Source: Thermoanaerobaculia bacterium
Lineage (GTDB): Bacteria; Acidobacteriota; Thermoanaerobaculia; Multivoradales; JAHEKO01
Length of the DNA: 64,000 nt
Direction of reading: 5' to 3'
Assembly (NCBI GenBank): GCA_947259925.1
Contig: CAMYOG010000053.1
Span: forward strand, 62,001 to 126,000
Both the position numbers and the translations under genes were made by a program. Below, piece after piece: positions 38,284 through 47,690 of this stretch. Within the stretch, counting starts at the first letter, position 1, and each line of letters begins with the position of its first letter. The notes under the pieces were generated by a model, which searched no databases, was not told where the DNA came from, and saw only the letters and a list, made by a program, of their open reading frames with translations.

Positions 38284-39753
38284 CTAGCGCCAGCCGCGGG
38301 GGTTGCTCTCGAGCTCCCGCTGCCAGTCCGCGAGCATGGCGGCGAGCCGCTCGGCCTCCTGCGGATGTCGCGCACTGACGTCGTACGACTCGTCGTGGTC
38401 GAGCTCGAGATCGAACAGCCACGGACCGCGGTAGCGCATCGGACCCCAGATCCAGTCCATCGGGTTGCCGTAGAAGACGGCGTGGCGGGCGTGGTACTTG
38501 AACCGGCCGAGCCGTACCGCCCGCGGGATGCCGAGCTGCTGGAAGAAGATCGGCCGGCTCGGTGGCTCGGTGCCTTCGCGCAGGGCTCCGGCGAGGCTGA
38601 CGCCGTCGATCTGCCGATCTCCCGGCAGCGGCAACCCGGCCAGCTCGAGGACGGTCGGAAAGACGTCGAGCGCCGAGATCGGCGTCTCGATCACCCGGCC
38701 GCCCGGCACACCGGCGGGCCCGGCGAGCAGGAACGGCACTCGCGTTCCACCGTCGAAGACGTCGAACTTCCGCCCGCGGACCGGACCGCGGCTGCCCTGG
38801 AACCAGGGGCCGTTGTCGCTCGAGACGATCACCAGCGTCCGCTCCGCCACGCCCAGGCGCTCGAGCGTGCTCATCACGGTGCCGACGCTCTCGTCGAGCT
38901 CCTCGACCACATCCCCGTACAGGCCGCCCGCCGAGCTCCCGACCCGCTCCGAGCTGACGTGAAGCGGAATATGCGGGAAGGTGTGAGGCAGATAGAGGAA
39001 GAACGGGCCGGCCGCCTGCCGCTCGAGAAACTCGACCGCCCGCTCGGTGTAGCGGCGGGTCAGGGTCGTCTGATCGATCGGGTGCGGCTCCACCACCCCG
39101 CCGTTCTCCAGCACCCGCGGCTCGCCCTGGTCGTTGCTGTAGAGGAGCCCCCAGAATCGATCGAACCCCCGATCGTTGGGCAGCGACGGCGACTCGTCTC
39201 CGAGGTGCCACTTGCCGACTATCCCGGTGGCGTAGCCGGCCGCCGACAACACCTCGCTCAGGGTGATCTCCTCTTTCGGCAGCCTCCGGTTGCGCCCACC
39301 CAGCCGGAGCAGGTTGTCCTGCCAGGTGCCGGGCGCCTGGAGAACGTGGTGCATTCCAGAGCGGATCGCGTGGCGGCCGGTGAGCAGTCCGGCCCGCGAT
39401 GCGGAGCAGTACGGCGACGGCGCGTAGGCGCTGGTGAACCGGAGGCCGGCGGCGGCGATCCGATCGAGATTCGGGGTCTCGATGGCGTCCGCGCCGTAGC
39501 TCCCCAGATCGCCGTAGCCGAGGTCGTCGAACAGGATCAGGACGACGTTGATCGCTTCCTCGGCCGGCGGGCGCGGGGTCGCCACGATCCGCGCCAGGTA
39601 CTCCCGCTTGCCGACCAGGCGCTCGCTGTCGTCGACCTGGCGATAGAGGACGATACGGGCGACCACCCAGAACACCGCCAGGAGCAACACGGCTCCGACC
39701 GCCAGCGATGCCACACGCAGTACCCCGCGGAGCTTTGACTGTCCAACAGTCAT
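38284..39753 (-). CDS. Membrane-anchored sulfatase
   Basis: 489 residues with an N-terminal helix (VLLLAVFWVVARIVLY), then an alkaline-phosphatase-fold sulfatase: LILFDDLGYGDLGSYG metal motif, the formylglycine site C116-S-A-S-R followed by AGLLTGRHA, GKWHLGD, and VIVSSDNGPW with metal residues. Cys in the modification site needs a formylglycine-generating enzyme, which is not in the window. Removes sulfate from unknown esters outside the membrane. Three bases separate its stop from the CHAT gene's stop. TAGAAT at 39766-39771. Confidence 0.92.
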   Translation of the reverse strand: MTVGQSKLRGVLRVASLAVGAVLLLAVFWVVARIVLYRQVDDSERLVGKREYLARIVATPRPPAEEAINVVLILFDDLGYGDLGSYGADAIETPNLDRIAAAGLRFTSAYAPSPYCSASRAGLLTGRHAIRSGMHHVLQAPGTWQDNLLRLGGRNRRLPKEEITLSEVLSAAGYATGIVGKWHLGDESPSLPNDRGFDRFWGLLYSNDQGEPRVLENGGVVEPHPIDQTTLTRRYTERAVEFLERQAAGPFFLYLPHTFPHIPLHVSSERVGSSAGGLYGDVVEELDESVGTVMSTLERLGVAERTLVIVSSDNGPWFQGSRGPVRGRKFDVFDGGTRVPFLLAGPAGVPGGRVIETPISALDVFPTVLELAGLPLPGDRQIDGVSLAGALREGTEPPSRPIFFQQLGIPRAVRLGRFKYHARHAVFYGNPMDWIWGPMRYRGPWLFDLELDHDESYDVSARHPQEAERLAAMLADWQRELESNPRGWR

Positions 39754-39819
39754 CAGAAGGACGCGATTCTATGGCAGGCCGATCGGCGCGACCGCGATCC
39801 CACTCCGTAGAATCGAGCT

Positions 39820-40905
39820 GTGCGCCGCATCCTGCTCGGACTCGCCGCGACCGCGATCGTCGTCACCGGAGTGCTGGTGTTCCGGCCGCTGCCGGTCGAG
39901 CCGGTGGCCACCGACCTACCACCCGCTCCCCCACTTGCCGGCGCATTCGAGCCGAATCGCGATCTCGAGTCGGTCGAGCTGGTCGGAGAGGGTCGACTGC
40001 CCGGTCCCGAAGACGTCGAGCGCGACGAGCGTGGGGCGCTCTACGCCGGCCTGGAGGACGGCACCATCCGTCGGATCGTCCGTACCGCCAGTGGCGAGCG
40101 CATCGAGATCTTCAGCCGGACCGACGGCAGGCCGCTCGGTCTCGATCTCGATCGGAGCGGCACGCTCTGGGTCGCGGACACCCGCCTCGGCCTGGTCGCC
40201 GTCGGCCGCGACGGCCGCAGCACGGTCCGGGTCGCCGAGGCCGGCGGGGTGCCGTTCGGCTTCGCCGACGACGTCGATACCGCTCCCGACGGTAGGGTCT
40301 ACTTCTCGGACGCCAGTACCCGCATCGGACCGGATCAGATCCATCTGGCCCCGTTCGAGGGCTCGCCGTCGGGGCGCTTGCTCGAGTACGACCCGGCGCT
40401 CGACGCGACCCGCGTGCTGCTCGACGGCCTTCACTTCGCGAACGGGGTCGCGGTCGCGGTGACCGGCGACTACGTCCTGGTGGCCGAGACCTTCCGCTAC
40501 CGGGTGCGCCGCTACTGGCTCACCGGACCGCGGCAGGGCGAGAGCGAGATCTTCGTCGACAACCTGCCGGGCTTCCCGGACGGCGTCTCGAGCGACGGCC
40601 GGGGCGGCTACTGGCTGGCGCTCTTCACGGTACGCATCGATCTGCTCGACCGGGTGGTCCATCCGCGACCCTGGCTGGCGCGTCTGGTGGCCCGCATCCC
40701 GAGCGCGCTGCAGCCGGGCGCCCGACCCTACGGCCTGGTAGTGGCGCTCGACGCCACCGGTCGCGTCGTCCGCACGCTGCACGATCCGGCCGGCGGCCAC
40801 TATCCCAACGTCACCTCGGTCGAGGAGTGGGATGATGCGCTCTATCTGGGGTCGATCGAGGGCCGTGCCATCGGCCGCCTGCCCCTCGCCCCAGCGAAGA
40901 GATGA
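39820..40905 (+). CDS. SMP-30/strictosidine-synthase-like six-blade propeller, membrane-anchored
   Basis: 361 residues. N-terminal anchor (ILLGLAATAIVVTGVLVF), then blades: LPGPEDVERDERGALYAGLEDG, GRPLGLDLDRSGTLWVADT, FADDVDTAPDGRVYFSDAS, HFANGVAVAVTGDYVLVAETFRYR and PGFPDGVSSDGRGGYWLAL. These match strictosidine-synthase/APMAP-type calcium-dependent propellers, often lactonases or esterases. GTG start at 39820 with TAGAAT (39808-39813) six bases upstream and no Shine-Dalgarno: probably leaderless. Overlaps the next gene (ATGA). Confidence 0.85.
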   Translation: MRRILLGLAATAIVVTGVLVFRPLPVEPVATDLPPAPPLAGAFEPNRDLESVELVGEGRLPGPEDVERDERGALYAGLEDGTIRRIVRTASGERIEIFSRTDGRPLGLDLDRSGTLWVADTRLGLVAVGRDGRSTVRVAEAGGVPFGFADDVDTAPDGRVYFSDASTRIGPDQIHLAPFEGSPSGRLLEYDPALDATRVLLDGLHFANGVAVAVTGDYVLVAETFRYRVRRYWLTGPRQGESEIFVDNLPGFPDGVSSDGRGGYWLALFTVRIDLLDRVVHPRPWLARLVARIPSALQPGARPYGLVVALDATGRVVRTLHDPAGGHYPNVTSVEEWDDALYLGSIEGRAIGRLPLAPAKR

Positions 40906-42422
40906 CTCGTCCGATTCGCAAGTGGCCCGCGCTCGTCATCCTGGCGGTGATGGTGGTGCTGCTCGCCTACTTCTGGCTCGGACCGATGCGCAGCGTCCAG
41001 CATCGGTGGACCGCCACCTTCCCCACCCTGTTCTTCGGCGTGCTGCTGCTGGCGGTCTGGCTGGTGCTGTTCTCGAGGCTGCCAGGTCGGTTCCGCTGGC
41101 GCGCCTTGCTGGGGATCGCTGCCCTCGCCGGCGCGACCTGCCTGCTGTTCGAGATCCAGGGCGTCGACGGCAATCTGATGCCGATCGTCGGCTTCCGCTG
41201 GGGCGCCGAGCGGACGTTCGACTCGCAGCCGGGCGGGACCGCCGGCTCGACCCGGGGAGGCCCGAACGATTATCCGCAGTTCTATGGGCCGAACCGCGAC
41301 GCCACCCTCCTCGGCCCGCGGCTGGCGCGCGATTGGGACTCGAATCCACCCGAGGAGATCTGGCGACGCCAGGTGGGCGAGGGCTGGTCGGCGTTCGCCG
41401 TGGTCGGCGACGCGGCGGTGACCCAGGAGCTGCGCGGCGACCAGGAGGTCGTGGTCCGCTACGACCTCGCGACCGGTGAGCAGGTCTGGGTCCACGCCGA
41501 TCGGGCACCGTTCGTCACCACCGTCGGCGGCAGCGGCCCGCGGGCGACGCCGTCCATCGTCGACGGTCGCGTCTACACGCTCGGCGCGACCGGCGTCCTC
41601 AACGCCCTCGATCTCTCGAGCGGCGCACTCTTGTGGAGCCGCAAAGTGCTCGCGGACAACGGCGCCGGCCAACCCGACTGGGGGATGCCGTCGTCGCCGC
41701 TGATCGTCGGCGAGCTGGTGGTCGTGAACCTCGGGCGTCTCGGCACCTCGCTGGCTGCCTACGACCGCGCGAGCGGCGAGCTTCGGTGGCGCGCCGGCGT
41801 CGACCCGGGCAGCTACAGCACACCCGTCGTCGCCACGGTCGCCGGGCGCGAGCAGATCCTGACCGTCAACCAGACCAGCGTCGCCGGCCACCATCCGGCG
41901 ACCGGCGAGACGCTCTGGCGCGAGGAGTGGATTCAGCCGAGCGGCGAGAAGGTCACGCCGCCGCTACAGATCGCCGACGATCTGCTGCTGGTCTCGGCCG
42001 GCTACGGCGTCGGCAGCCGGCTGCTAAGGATCGTCGCTCTGGACGACGGCTTCGCGGTCGAGGAGGTCTGGGCGTCGCCTCGCCTCAAGTCGAAGTTCGC
42101 GCCGATGGTGCTCCGAGAAGGCGTGGTCTACGGCCTCGACGACGGCGTCCTGGTAGCCCTCGACCCGGCGACTGGCGAGCGGATCTGGAAGCGCGGCCGC
42201 TACGGCCATGGGCAGTTCATCCTGGTCGACGACCTGCTCCTGATTCAGGGCGAGAATGGCGATCTGGTGTTGGTCGAGGCGACTCCGGAGGAGCACAACG
42301 AGCTGGGTCGACACCCGGCTCTTGCCGGCAAGACCTGGAACCCACCAGCGCTCTCGGGCACGCTGCTCCTGGTCCGGAACAACCGAGAAGCCGTCTGCTA
42401 CCGACTGCCGGTCGAACGGTGA
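40902..42422 (+). CDS. Membrane-anchored PQQ-like beta-propeller protein
   Basis: 506 residues. Three N-terminal helices (about 9-95) are followed by a large propeller with repeated units such as DLATGEQVWVHAD, DLSSGALLWSRKV, DRASGELRWRAGVDPG, HPATGETLWREEW and DPATGERIWKRGRYG, the W-motif pattern of PQQ quinoproteins. Without conserved cofactor residues I can point to, it may bind no PQQ; similar proteins serve as assembly or sensing propellers. Start overlaps the preceding propeller stop (ATGA), so the two are coupled. Confidence 0.85.
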   Translation: MTRPIRKWPALVILAVMVVLLAYFWLGPMRSVQHRWTATFPTLFFGVLLLAVWLVLFSRLPGRFRWRALLGIAALAGATCLLFEIQGVDGNLMPIVGFRWGAERTFDSQPGGTAGSTRGGPNDYPQFYGPNRDATLLGPRLARDWDSNPPEEIWRRQVGEGWSAFAVVGDAAVTQELRGDQEVVVRYDLATGEQVWVHADRAPFVTTVGGSGPRATPSIVDGRVYTLGATGVLNALDLSSGALLWSRKVLADNGAGQPDWGMPSSPLIVGELVVVNLGRLGTSLAAYDRASGELRWRAGVDPGSYSTPVVATVAGREQILTVNQTSVAGHHPATGETLWREEWIQPSGEKVTPPLQIADDLLLVSAGYGVGSRLLRIVALDDGFAVEEVWASPRLKSKFAPMVLREGVVYGLDDGVLVALDPATGERIWKRGRYGHGQFILVDDLLLIQGENGDLVLVEATPEEHNELGRHPALAGKTWNPPALSGTLLLVRNNREAVCYRLPVER

Positions 42423-42429
42423 CGGTCGA

Positions 42430-42909
42430 TCAACCTTCGGTCGTCTCCTCCGCCGGCTCGCCACCGCTCGAGAGGTTGACGTCTCCCAAGACCTGGAGAG
42501 GCTGGGGCGCGGTGGGCGCCGCACGCGCCAGCCGCCCGGGCTCACCCAGCTCCAGCAGCTGACTCAGACCCTCGCCGCCGGTGGCGACCACGACGGCGGA
42601 CAGAATGTTGTCGAGGACCGGCGTGAATCCTGGATTCAGCAGGCCCAGAAGCCGGATGTTACCGACGCCGACGACGAAGAGTGACAGGAAGAACGCGACG
42701 ACGTAGTAGCCGATCGCGCTTTCGCGTGTCTCCCCGTCCTCCTTGCCGAGCAGCCGGCGCTCGAGCCGGCCGATCAGGCGCTCGACCGGGACGAAGTAGA
42801 GCACCGCCCTCGTCAAGCGATCGATTCCGAACAGGGCCAACAAGAAGATCCCGAGCAGCCCGGGCACGTTCTCCTGGCCCGCCAGGTTTTGCCACAGAAA
42901 GTCATCCAT
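42430..42909 (-). CDS. Membrane protein, unknown
   Basis: 159 residues. Three hydrophobic segments (GLLGIFLLALFGIDRLT, GYYVVAFFLSLFVVGVGN and a third around LDNILSAVVVATGG) with an amphipathic linker carrying RLIGRLERRLLGKEDGE. The C-terminus is proline- and acid-rich and soluble. No named family recognised. Excellent ribosome site (GGAGGCGAAG before ATG). It lies 33 bases after the Cys-rich protein gene on the same strand, so it is likely co-transcribed with it. Confidence 0.65.
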   Translation of the reverse strand: MDDFLWQNLAGQENVPGLLGIFLLALFGIDRLTRAVLYFVPVERLIGRLERRLLGKEDGETRESAIGYYVVAFFLSLFVVGVGNIRLLGLLNPGFTPVLDNILSAVVVATGGEGLSQLLELGEPGRLARAAPTAPQPLQVLGDVNLSSGGEPAEETTEG

Positions 42910-42942
42910 CTTCGCCTCCTTCTTCCGGGTCGAGCCCGGACA

Positions 42943-45009
42943 TCATCCGCTCGCCGATTGGCAGACCAGCTCGGCGGTCTCGCGCAGGAACACGAGATCG
43001 TCGATGCCGCCGGAGCGCCAGTCATCGATCACGACTCTCTTCACGCCGGAGACGCCGGCGTTGTCCAACACCTCTTCCCGACTCCCGCCGGGCAGCGTTC
43101 TCAAGCTCACGTCCGTCGTCGGTACAGCCTCGCCGCCGAGCAGCTCGCACGCGTCCGCATCGTCCTTCGCTCCGAGGCGGATTCGGACCACGCCGTTGTT
43201 GGCCGTTCCCGGCAGCTTGCAGCCGGTAGCGGCATCGCCGGCCGCCGGTTCCAGCACCAGGCGACCGGCCCCCTCGTCGTTGTCCACGATCGTCATCCCG
43301 AGCAAACGCACCGATTCGACGTCCGGTAGAGCCAACACCTCGGAGAAGTCGATCGCCATTCGGACCACCGCCAGACCTTCGTCGTTGGGGCTATCGATTC
43401 GGCCGTCCGCCGGCGCGACGTCGCAGAGGTCCTCGCCCACGATCAGCAGGTTGCCCAGGGAGAGCGTGTTGCTGGCCGCCGCGGCGGCGCTCCCCCTGCC
43501 GCGGCCGCCGGCGACTCTGTTGGGTGTGCACAGATCCCAGTCGAAGGGGGTCGTGCGACCCAGGCAGAGGCTCCGATCGCCGGGCTCGCCGCATTCCGAG
43601 CAGCTCGGGCACTCTTGCGAGCTCGAGTCGCCGTCGCCGCAGTCCGAGTCGAAGAGCGTCGCGGCGTTGAGGCTCGGTCCCAGCCACGGATTCTCGGCCG
43701 TGATCAGGAGGTCCGCCCCACCACCGTCCACCTCGACCCGCAGGGCCGGGGGATTGGGACCCCGCCCGCGCGCGTAGCAGCCGGCCGCCAGCCGTTCGAA
43801 GTCGATCCACTCCGGCTCCCGTCTCGTGAGCGGCGGCGATCCCGAAAGGACCCTGGTCGAGACTCCGGTCCCGACCCGGCGGCCGGTCAGCACCGCGGCC
43901 GAGGTCGCTCCCGAGCCGGTAGCCGCGCGGCGGTCCCGGCACCGGTACTCCCACGTCTCCCCCGGATCGAGGATGAGGTCCGCGTGCAGGTCTCCAGACT
44001 CCGGTCCGCTGAGGGAGTCGGCCTGGCACTGCTCGTCGGCGAGCGCGATCTCTTCGTACGAGGCGGCCTCGGTGCTCACGTTGCTGACTCGAAAGACCGG
44101 GCTCACCGGAGCTCCCGGCACGATCCACTTGGGGAGGCACTTCTCGACCTCGAGATCCGGCTTCGGGCCGTGCAGGATCCTGAGCCACGGGCGATTGGAG
44201 GTCGCCCGGACCGGTCGCCCGGACTGGTCTCGTCCGGTGACGGACGCCGCGGACAGCTGCTTCGGATCGGGCTCGTCCTCGCGGTGGTCTGTCGTCTCCG
44301 CGTACCGACACTCGTAGCGCCAGGTCTCGCCTGGCTCCAGGAGCCCGTCTCCGTCGTTGTTCGGATCGACCGCCGTGGAACCGTCCGGGCCGACCAGCGT
44401 CCCCGGTCGGCACTGTTCGTCGCTGAGGGAGTCGATGCGGATACCACCGGTGCCCGAGGAGCTGGCCCAGAAGACCAGAGAGACCTCGCCACCATGCTGC
44501 ACGGTCGGAGCGGCGGGCGCCTTGACGACCATCAGACCCGGAGCACACTCGGGACACTCGACGCACTCCGGACAGACGACACACTCCGGACACGGCTCGG
44601 CGCCGATCTCGAGGCGGAGCTCGAGCTGCGAATCCACATCCCCTTCGCCCGGAGCCGGCTGTTCGAACGTGCAGCTGTAACTCCACGTCTCCCCCGGGTC
44701 CAGATGACGGTTCCGGTTGTCGTCGCCACCCTCCGGCCCCCGCACCGAGTCGGGGGTACAGGGCCCTGCCGCGAGGAGGACCTCGGCTCTGGCCTCGCGC
44801 AGGCTCTCCGCGCCGGTGTTGCTGAGCAGGAAGACAGACCGGATCTGGCCGGGCGGCTGCTCGGGCTCCCGCGGCTCCCACAGGAAGATCCAGGCGAGCA
44901 GGGCGCCAAGGCCCAGCATCACGGCGTTCCTTCGGGGGCGTCGCACCCTTCGGCGCAACGCCTCTTGCGCCGCTTCGAGACCGGTCAGCTTGAATCGAAA
45001 TCGCGCCAA
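42943..45009 (-). CDS. Cys-rich type II anchored surface protein with CPEC hinge
   Basis: 688 residues. A basic N-terminus and one signal-anchor helix (31-44) put most of it outside the membrane. Three copies of a beta-sandwich unit end in LDPGETWSYSCTF, LEPGETWRYECRY and LDPGETWEYRCRD, resembling the conserved-tail motif of DUF11-type surface repeats. Between the first and second units lies C140PEC-x2-CPEC-x2-CPEC155. A further Cys cluster (ECPSCSECGEPG) precedes a C-terminal beta domain. TTG start at 45009 with a weak ribosome site; ATG at residue 31 is an alternative. Function unknown. Confidence 0.7.
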   Translation of the reverse strand: MARFRFKLTGLEAAQEALRRRVRRPRRNAVMLGLGALLAWIFLWEPREPEQPPGQIRSVFLLSNTGAESLREARAEVLLAAGPCTPDSVRGPEGGDDNRNRHLDPGETWSYSCTFEQPAPGEGDVDSQLELRLEIGAEPCPECVVCPECVECPECAPGLMVVKAPAAPTVQHGGEVSLVFWASSSGTGGIRIDSLSDEQCRPGTLVGPDGSTAVDPNNDGDGLLEPGETWRYECRYAETTDHREDEPDPKQLSAASVTGRDQSGRPVRATSNRPWLRILHGPKPDLEVEKCLPKWIVPGAPVSPVFRVSNVSTEAASYEEIALADEQCQADSLSGPESGDLHADLILDPGETWEYRCRDRRAATGSGATSAAVLTGRRVGTGVSTRVLSGSPPLTRREPEWIDFERLAAGCYARGRGPNPPALRVEVDGGGADLLITAENPWLGPSLNAATLFDSDCGDGDSSSQECPSCSECGEPGDRSLCLGRTTPFDWDLCTPNRVAGGRGRGSAAAAASNTLSLGNLLIVGEDLCDVAPADGRIDSPNDEGLAVVRMAIDFSEVLALPDVESVRLLGMTIVDNDEGAGRLVLEPAAGDAATGCKLPGTANNGVVRIRLGAKDDADACELLGGEAVPTTDVSLRTLPGGSREEVLDNAGVSGVKRVVIDDWRSGGIDDLVFLRETAELVCQSASG

Positions 45010-45204
45010 AACCAGCTACGGTTCGGTTCGCCGCACGACGACCCCTCCCTGCCGCCGTGACCCGGCAGCGAGGTCCATCCCCAGACCCCGCCACCGCCGC
45101 GTTGCATCGCGCGACCGTTTACACCTTGCGGTTCAGGCGGACCATCCTAGCGGAGAACGCGTCCGCTGACTAATTGACGCGAATGAATATCTCCTGCGAG
45201 GGGC

Positions 45205-46450
45205 TCAGCGATCGGCGCCTCTGGCCGATCTCATGCGCGCGACCTCCCCGCCGAGAGCGACCAGCGCTATCAGGTTCGGGATCGCCATGATGCCGTTCAA
45301 GAGGTCGCCCCAGGCCCAGATCGCCCGGGCGCCGGCGAGGGCACCACCGAGGATCGCCAGGCAGTAGAGGACCCGGTACGGCTTTCTGGCTGCCGGGCCC
45401 CAGAGGTAGGCCGCGCACTGCTCACCGTAGAACGCCCACGAGATCAGCGTCGAGAGACCGAAGAGTAGGGACGCGGCCAGGACCACCAGGCCACCCGAGC
45501 TGCCGAGACCGGCCGCGAACGCGCTGGCGGTCACCGCGGCCGACTCGAGGCCGGAGCTCCACATGCCGCTGGCGATCAGAACCAGGCCGGTCGCGCTCGA
45601 CACGACCAGAGTGTCGAGGAAGACCCCCAGCATCGCCACTTTTCCCTGGGTGACCGGATTGCCGGTACGCGCCGACGCGTGTGCGATCGGCACCGAGCCG
45701 GTGCCCGCCTCGTTCGAGTAGACCCCGCGGGCCACGCCGAACCGGAACGCTTCTCGGACGCCGGCCCCGAGAAAGCCGCCGGTGGCCGCGATCGGACTGA
45801 ACGCGTGACGGACGCATGAGCGGCGCGATCAGCTCGGAGACCCGGGCGATCGAGCGCACACCGCCGACCACCGCCACCCCGGTCAGCGCGGCGACTACCG
45901 CGCAGGTGACCAGCGGCCGCCAGCCAAGCTCTGCCTGGACGACGTAGGAGATCGAATTGCTCTGGATGGTGGTGGTGGCGAACATGGTCTTGACCGCCAG
46001 GCCGAAAGCGAAGAACGCCGCGACCTTCGGCCAACCGAGGCGGTCGCGCAGGTAGTACATCGGCCCGCCGACGAAGAGACCGTCGGCGCCGCGCTGCCGG
46101 TAGCGGACTCCGAGGACCGACTCGGCGTACATGGTGCCCATGCCGAAGACGCCGGAGACCCACATCCAGAAGAGTGCGCCCGGACCGCCGGTAGTGATCG
46201 CGGTCGCCACGCCGGCGATGTTGCCGTTGCCGACGATGCCGCCGACCGCGGTCATCAGCGCCCCGAACGGACTGATGTCGCCGTCGGCGCGGGCGTCGCT
46301 CCGGCCAAGGAGCGCCCGCACCGCCGGGAGGAACTGCGTGACCTGAATCGCACGCAGGCGAAAGAGGAGGTAAACGCCGATGCCGAGGAACGCGATCAGC
46401 AGCGGCGCGCCCCACAGCCAGTCGCTGACCCTCTGGACCAGTTGGCCCAC
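45205..46450 (-). pseudogene. AGCS-family sodium:alanine symporter, internal deletion and frameshift
   Basis: The N-terminal frame (46450 to about 45815) has AGCS hallmarks: SPFGALMTAVGGIVGNGNIAGVATA and GGPMYYLRDRLGWPKVAAFFAFGLAVKTM, ending SELIAPLM. The C-terminal part (about 45804 to 45205) continues in another frame with AFSPIAATGGFLGAG, ARGVYSNEAGTGSVPIAHA. In intact family members about 30 residues, a membrane helix, lie between these blocks; here the gap is about ten bases. So roughly 90-100 bp appear to be missing and the frame is shifted. A sequencing or assembly error remains possible. Confidence 0.75.
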
Positions 46451-46476
46451 GTTAGGTTGACCTGCTCACGCCCGGC

Positions 46477-47592
46477 TCAGAAGGAGAGCTCGCAGCCCTC
46501 ACGGGTCTCGGTCACCAGCTGGTCGACCACCGCCTTCAGATCGTCGGTCTCCTCGAAGGTCGCCAGCTGGCGGTCGGCGCTCGTACCCTCGCTGAGAATG
46601 ATGTCGACGTACTCGACGTCCTGCCGGCTGCCAAGGTCGTCGACGACGTCGTCTACCAGCTCGAGTAGCTCTGAGATCAGATCGCGCGTGTCGACCTCTT
46701 GCTGCCGGCCGAAGTCGAGCAGCTTGCCCTCGATGCCGTGCCGGACGGCACGCCATTTGTTCTCGGTGATCAGATGGTGGCGGTACCGACGCCAGGTCTG
46801 GTTGTTGTGGCGGAGCTTGATCAGCTTGACGACGATCGCCTGGATCAGCGCCGCGAGACAGATCGCCTCGTCGATCTTGGTGCAGATGTCGGTCACCCGG
46901 AACTCGATGGTGGGGAACTTCGGATGTGGCCGGATGTCCCACCAGATCCGGGTGCCGTCCTCGATGCAGCCGGTCTTGACCAGGGTCTCGACAAAGCGCT
47001 CGTACTCGCCCCAGGAACGGAAGTCGGGCGGCGGGCCGCTGCGCGGCAGATTCTCGAAGACGATCGAGCGGTACGACTTGAGCCCGGTGTTGCGGCCGTG
47101 CCAGAACGGCGAGCTGGTCGACAGTGCCAGCAGATGCGGCAGGAAGTAGCGCGCCTGATCCATCACGTCGATGCGCAGGTCGGGGTCCTCGACTCCGACG
47201 TGGACGTGCATGCCGAAGATCAGCATCCGCTTGGCCAGATCGGCCATCTCCTCGAGCTGCTTGACGTAGCGCTCCTTGATGGTGATGTCCTGGCGGCTCC
47301 ACATCGAGAACGGATGGGTGCTGGCCGCGGCCACCACGAGTCCGTTCTCGTGAGCCAGATTGACGATGGTCGAGCGCAGGCGGACCAGCTCGCTGCGCGC
47401 CTCGCGCATGTCCCCGCAGATCTTGGAGCCGACCTCCACCTGCGACTGCATGAACTCGGGCTTGATCTGATCCTTGAGGACCAGCTGACCCTGGTCGACG
47501 AACTCCTGCACGTAGGAGGTCAGCTCCCGGGTCTCGGGATCGATGATCTGGTACTCCTCCTCGATGCCAACGGTGTACTTGGGCTCGGTCAT
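46477..47592 (-). CDS. Carboxylate-amine ligase, GCS2/YbdK family
   Basis: 371 residues. VGIEEEYQIIDPETREL, MHVHVGVEDPDLRIDVMDQ, LSTSSPFWHGRNTGLKSYR and IRPHPKFPTIEFRVTDICT are typical of the glutamate-cysteine-ligase type 2 fold. Members make gamma-glutamyl or similar amide bonds with ATP; true substrates are often undetermined. TGC-TAGACT (47639-47644) is a likely -10; leader about 40 nt. Downstream of rarA on the same strand but with its own promoter. Confidence 0.9.
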   Translation of the reverse strand: MTEPKYTVGIEEEYQIIDPETRELTSYVQEFVDQGQLVLKDQIKPEFMQSQVEVGSKICGDMREARSELVRLRSTIVNLAHENGLVVAAASTHPFSMWSRQDITIKERYVKQLEEMADLAKRMLIFGMHVHVGVEDPDLRIDVMDQARYFLPHLLALSTSSPFWHGRNTGLKSYRSIVFENLPRSGPPPDFRSWGEYERFVETLVKTGCIEDGTRIWWDIRPHPKFPTIEFRVTDICTKIDEAICLAALIQAIVVKLIKLRHNNQTWRRYRHHLITENKWRAVRHGIEGKLLDFGRQQEVDTRDLISELLELVDDVVDDLGSRQDVEYVDIILSEGTSADRQLATFEETDDLKAVVDQLVTETREGCELSF

Positions 47593-47638
47593 CCCTGCCT
47601 TCCGATGGACACTCCCTGTGTGGTCAGACTCGCGGCGG

Positions 47639-47644
47639 AGTCTA
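47639..47644 (-). promoter_or_regulatory. Putative -10 element of the carboxylate-amine ligase gene
   Basis: Minus-strand TGC-TAGACT, identical to the elements before sucC and dsbD. Confidence 0.4.
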
Positions 47645-47690
47645 GCAGAGGGCTCGACCGAGGACGGACGATCGGGTGCGGCCCGACGCC

